DNA of 48,256 nt, taken from contig NZ_MUKA01000225.1 in NCBI RefSeq assembly GCF_002150735.1, positions 1-48,256 on the forward strand, read 5' to 3'. Of this stretch, positions 48,177 through 48,256 are shown in pieces; within the stretch, counting starts at the first letter, position 1, and each line of letters begins with the position of its first letter. Below the pieces are notes generated by a model, which saw nothing but the letters and a program-made list of their open reading frames with translations, ran no database searches and had not been told where the DNA came from. The stretch comes from Streptomyces africanus. Lineage in GTDB: Bacteria; Actinomycetota; Actinomycetes; Streptomycetales; Streptomycetaceae. The position numbers and the translations under genes are program-made.

Positions 48177-48256
48177 GGTTTGGCGGCGGACGGGGGTGGG
48201 CTGGGTCACGTGGCCCGGGCCGCGTGACCCAGCCCACCCCCGTCCGCCGCCAAACC
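48177..48256. repeat. 80-bp near-perfect palindrome at the window end
   Basis: Arms 48177-48210 and 48223-48256 are 34 bp each and exactly complementary. The 12-bp centre, TGGCCCGGGCCG, is itself palindromic except for its outer T/G pair, so one RNA strand would form an almost uninterrupted 40-bp helix. The rest of 47970-48176 holds no gene I can support. Confidence 0.95.

Noticed and set aside
48177..48256. Linear-chromosome telomere
   Set aside because: The palindrome is single and lacks the series of short palindromes and the typical starting bases of Streptomyces ends. The genes around it belong to the chromosome core.
1..48256. CRISPR array, insertion sequence, prophage or tRNA-linked island
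   Set aside because: No regularly spaced repeats, transposase, integrase, phage structural gene or tRNA could be seen on either strand.

Overview
This is a G+C-rich Streptomyces chromosome segment (third codon positions almost all G/C, actinobacterial gene families throughout, several Streptomyces developmental genes). About 56 protein genes are supported, plus two short leader peptides. I see no rRNA, tRNA, CRISPR array, transposase or phage gene.

Layout. 1-16.1 kb: truncated alpha/beta hydrolase, NYN-domain protein, a 50-aa protein, a trypsin-like protease fused to an alpha/beta hydrolase, MarC, a PHP phosphoesterase, DUF6758, an MFS exporter, a SUFU-domain protein, a CorA transporter with a long leader, a lipoprotein, a soluble MgtE_N/CBS protein with a DUF1003 partner, Mrp and TatB. 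The CorA/MgtE_N/DUF1003/Mrp/TatB/HtrA set resembles the neighbourhood of sigE-rseA-htrA-tatB in other actinobacteria (S. coelicolor SCO5147-5150, M. tuberculosis Rv1221-1224). 16.3-17.6 kb: htrA. From 17.7 kb the context switches to the glnR neighbourhood (SCO4158 onward): LacI, GlnR, hydrolase, MoaD-like, a membrane protein, LmeA, a cysteine leader peptide, sseA, sseC, DUF3099, VOC, DsrE, nitrobindin-like, Nur, YgfZ, Dtd. htrA therefore lies on the joint between two neighbourhoods that are far apart in S. coelicolor, as an inversion between paralogous htrA genes would produce.

28.5-33.6 kb holds a developmental block: rsiG (c-di-GMP-dependent anti-sigma of WhiG), an Eis-type acetyltransferase, then devE and the devA-devB pair. 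devE and devA share an operator, leaderless promoters and an 87-bp identical coding stretch. 33.7-37.5 kb: phosphotransferase, TetR and HelD. 37.6-44.7 kb is a more variable stretch: SGNH hydrolase with its TetR and operator, membrane protein, methyltransferase, GNAT, VOC, P-loop kinase, GlxA-type AraC regulator and a second GAPDH. 44.8-48.1 kb returns to core genes: XRE regulator with a 28-bp palindromic operator, an HbhA-like protein, DUF2516 (the same order as Rv0474-0476), and a REC-PP2C phosphatase. The window ends in an 80-bp near-perfect palindrome.

Regulation. At least 18 genes have a TANNNT-like hexamer 6-8 nt before the start codon and no ribosome binding site, so leaderless transcription is probably common here. 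The corA leader encodes a 17-codon proline-containing peptide that looks like an analogue of enterobacterial mgtL. S. coelicolor and M. tuberculosis locus names are from memory and were not checked against a database.
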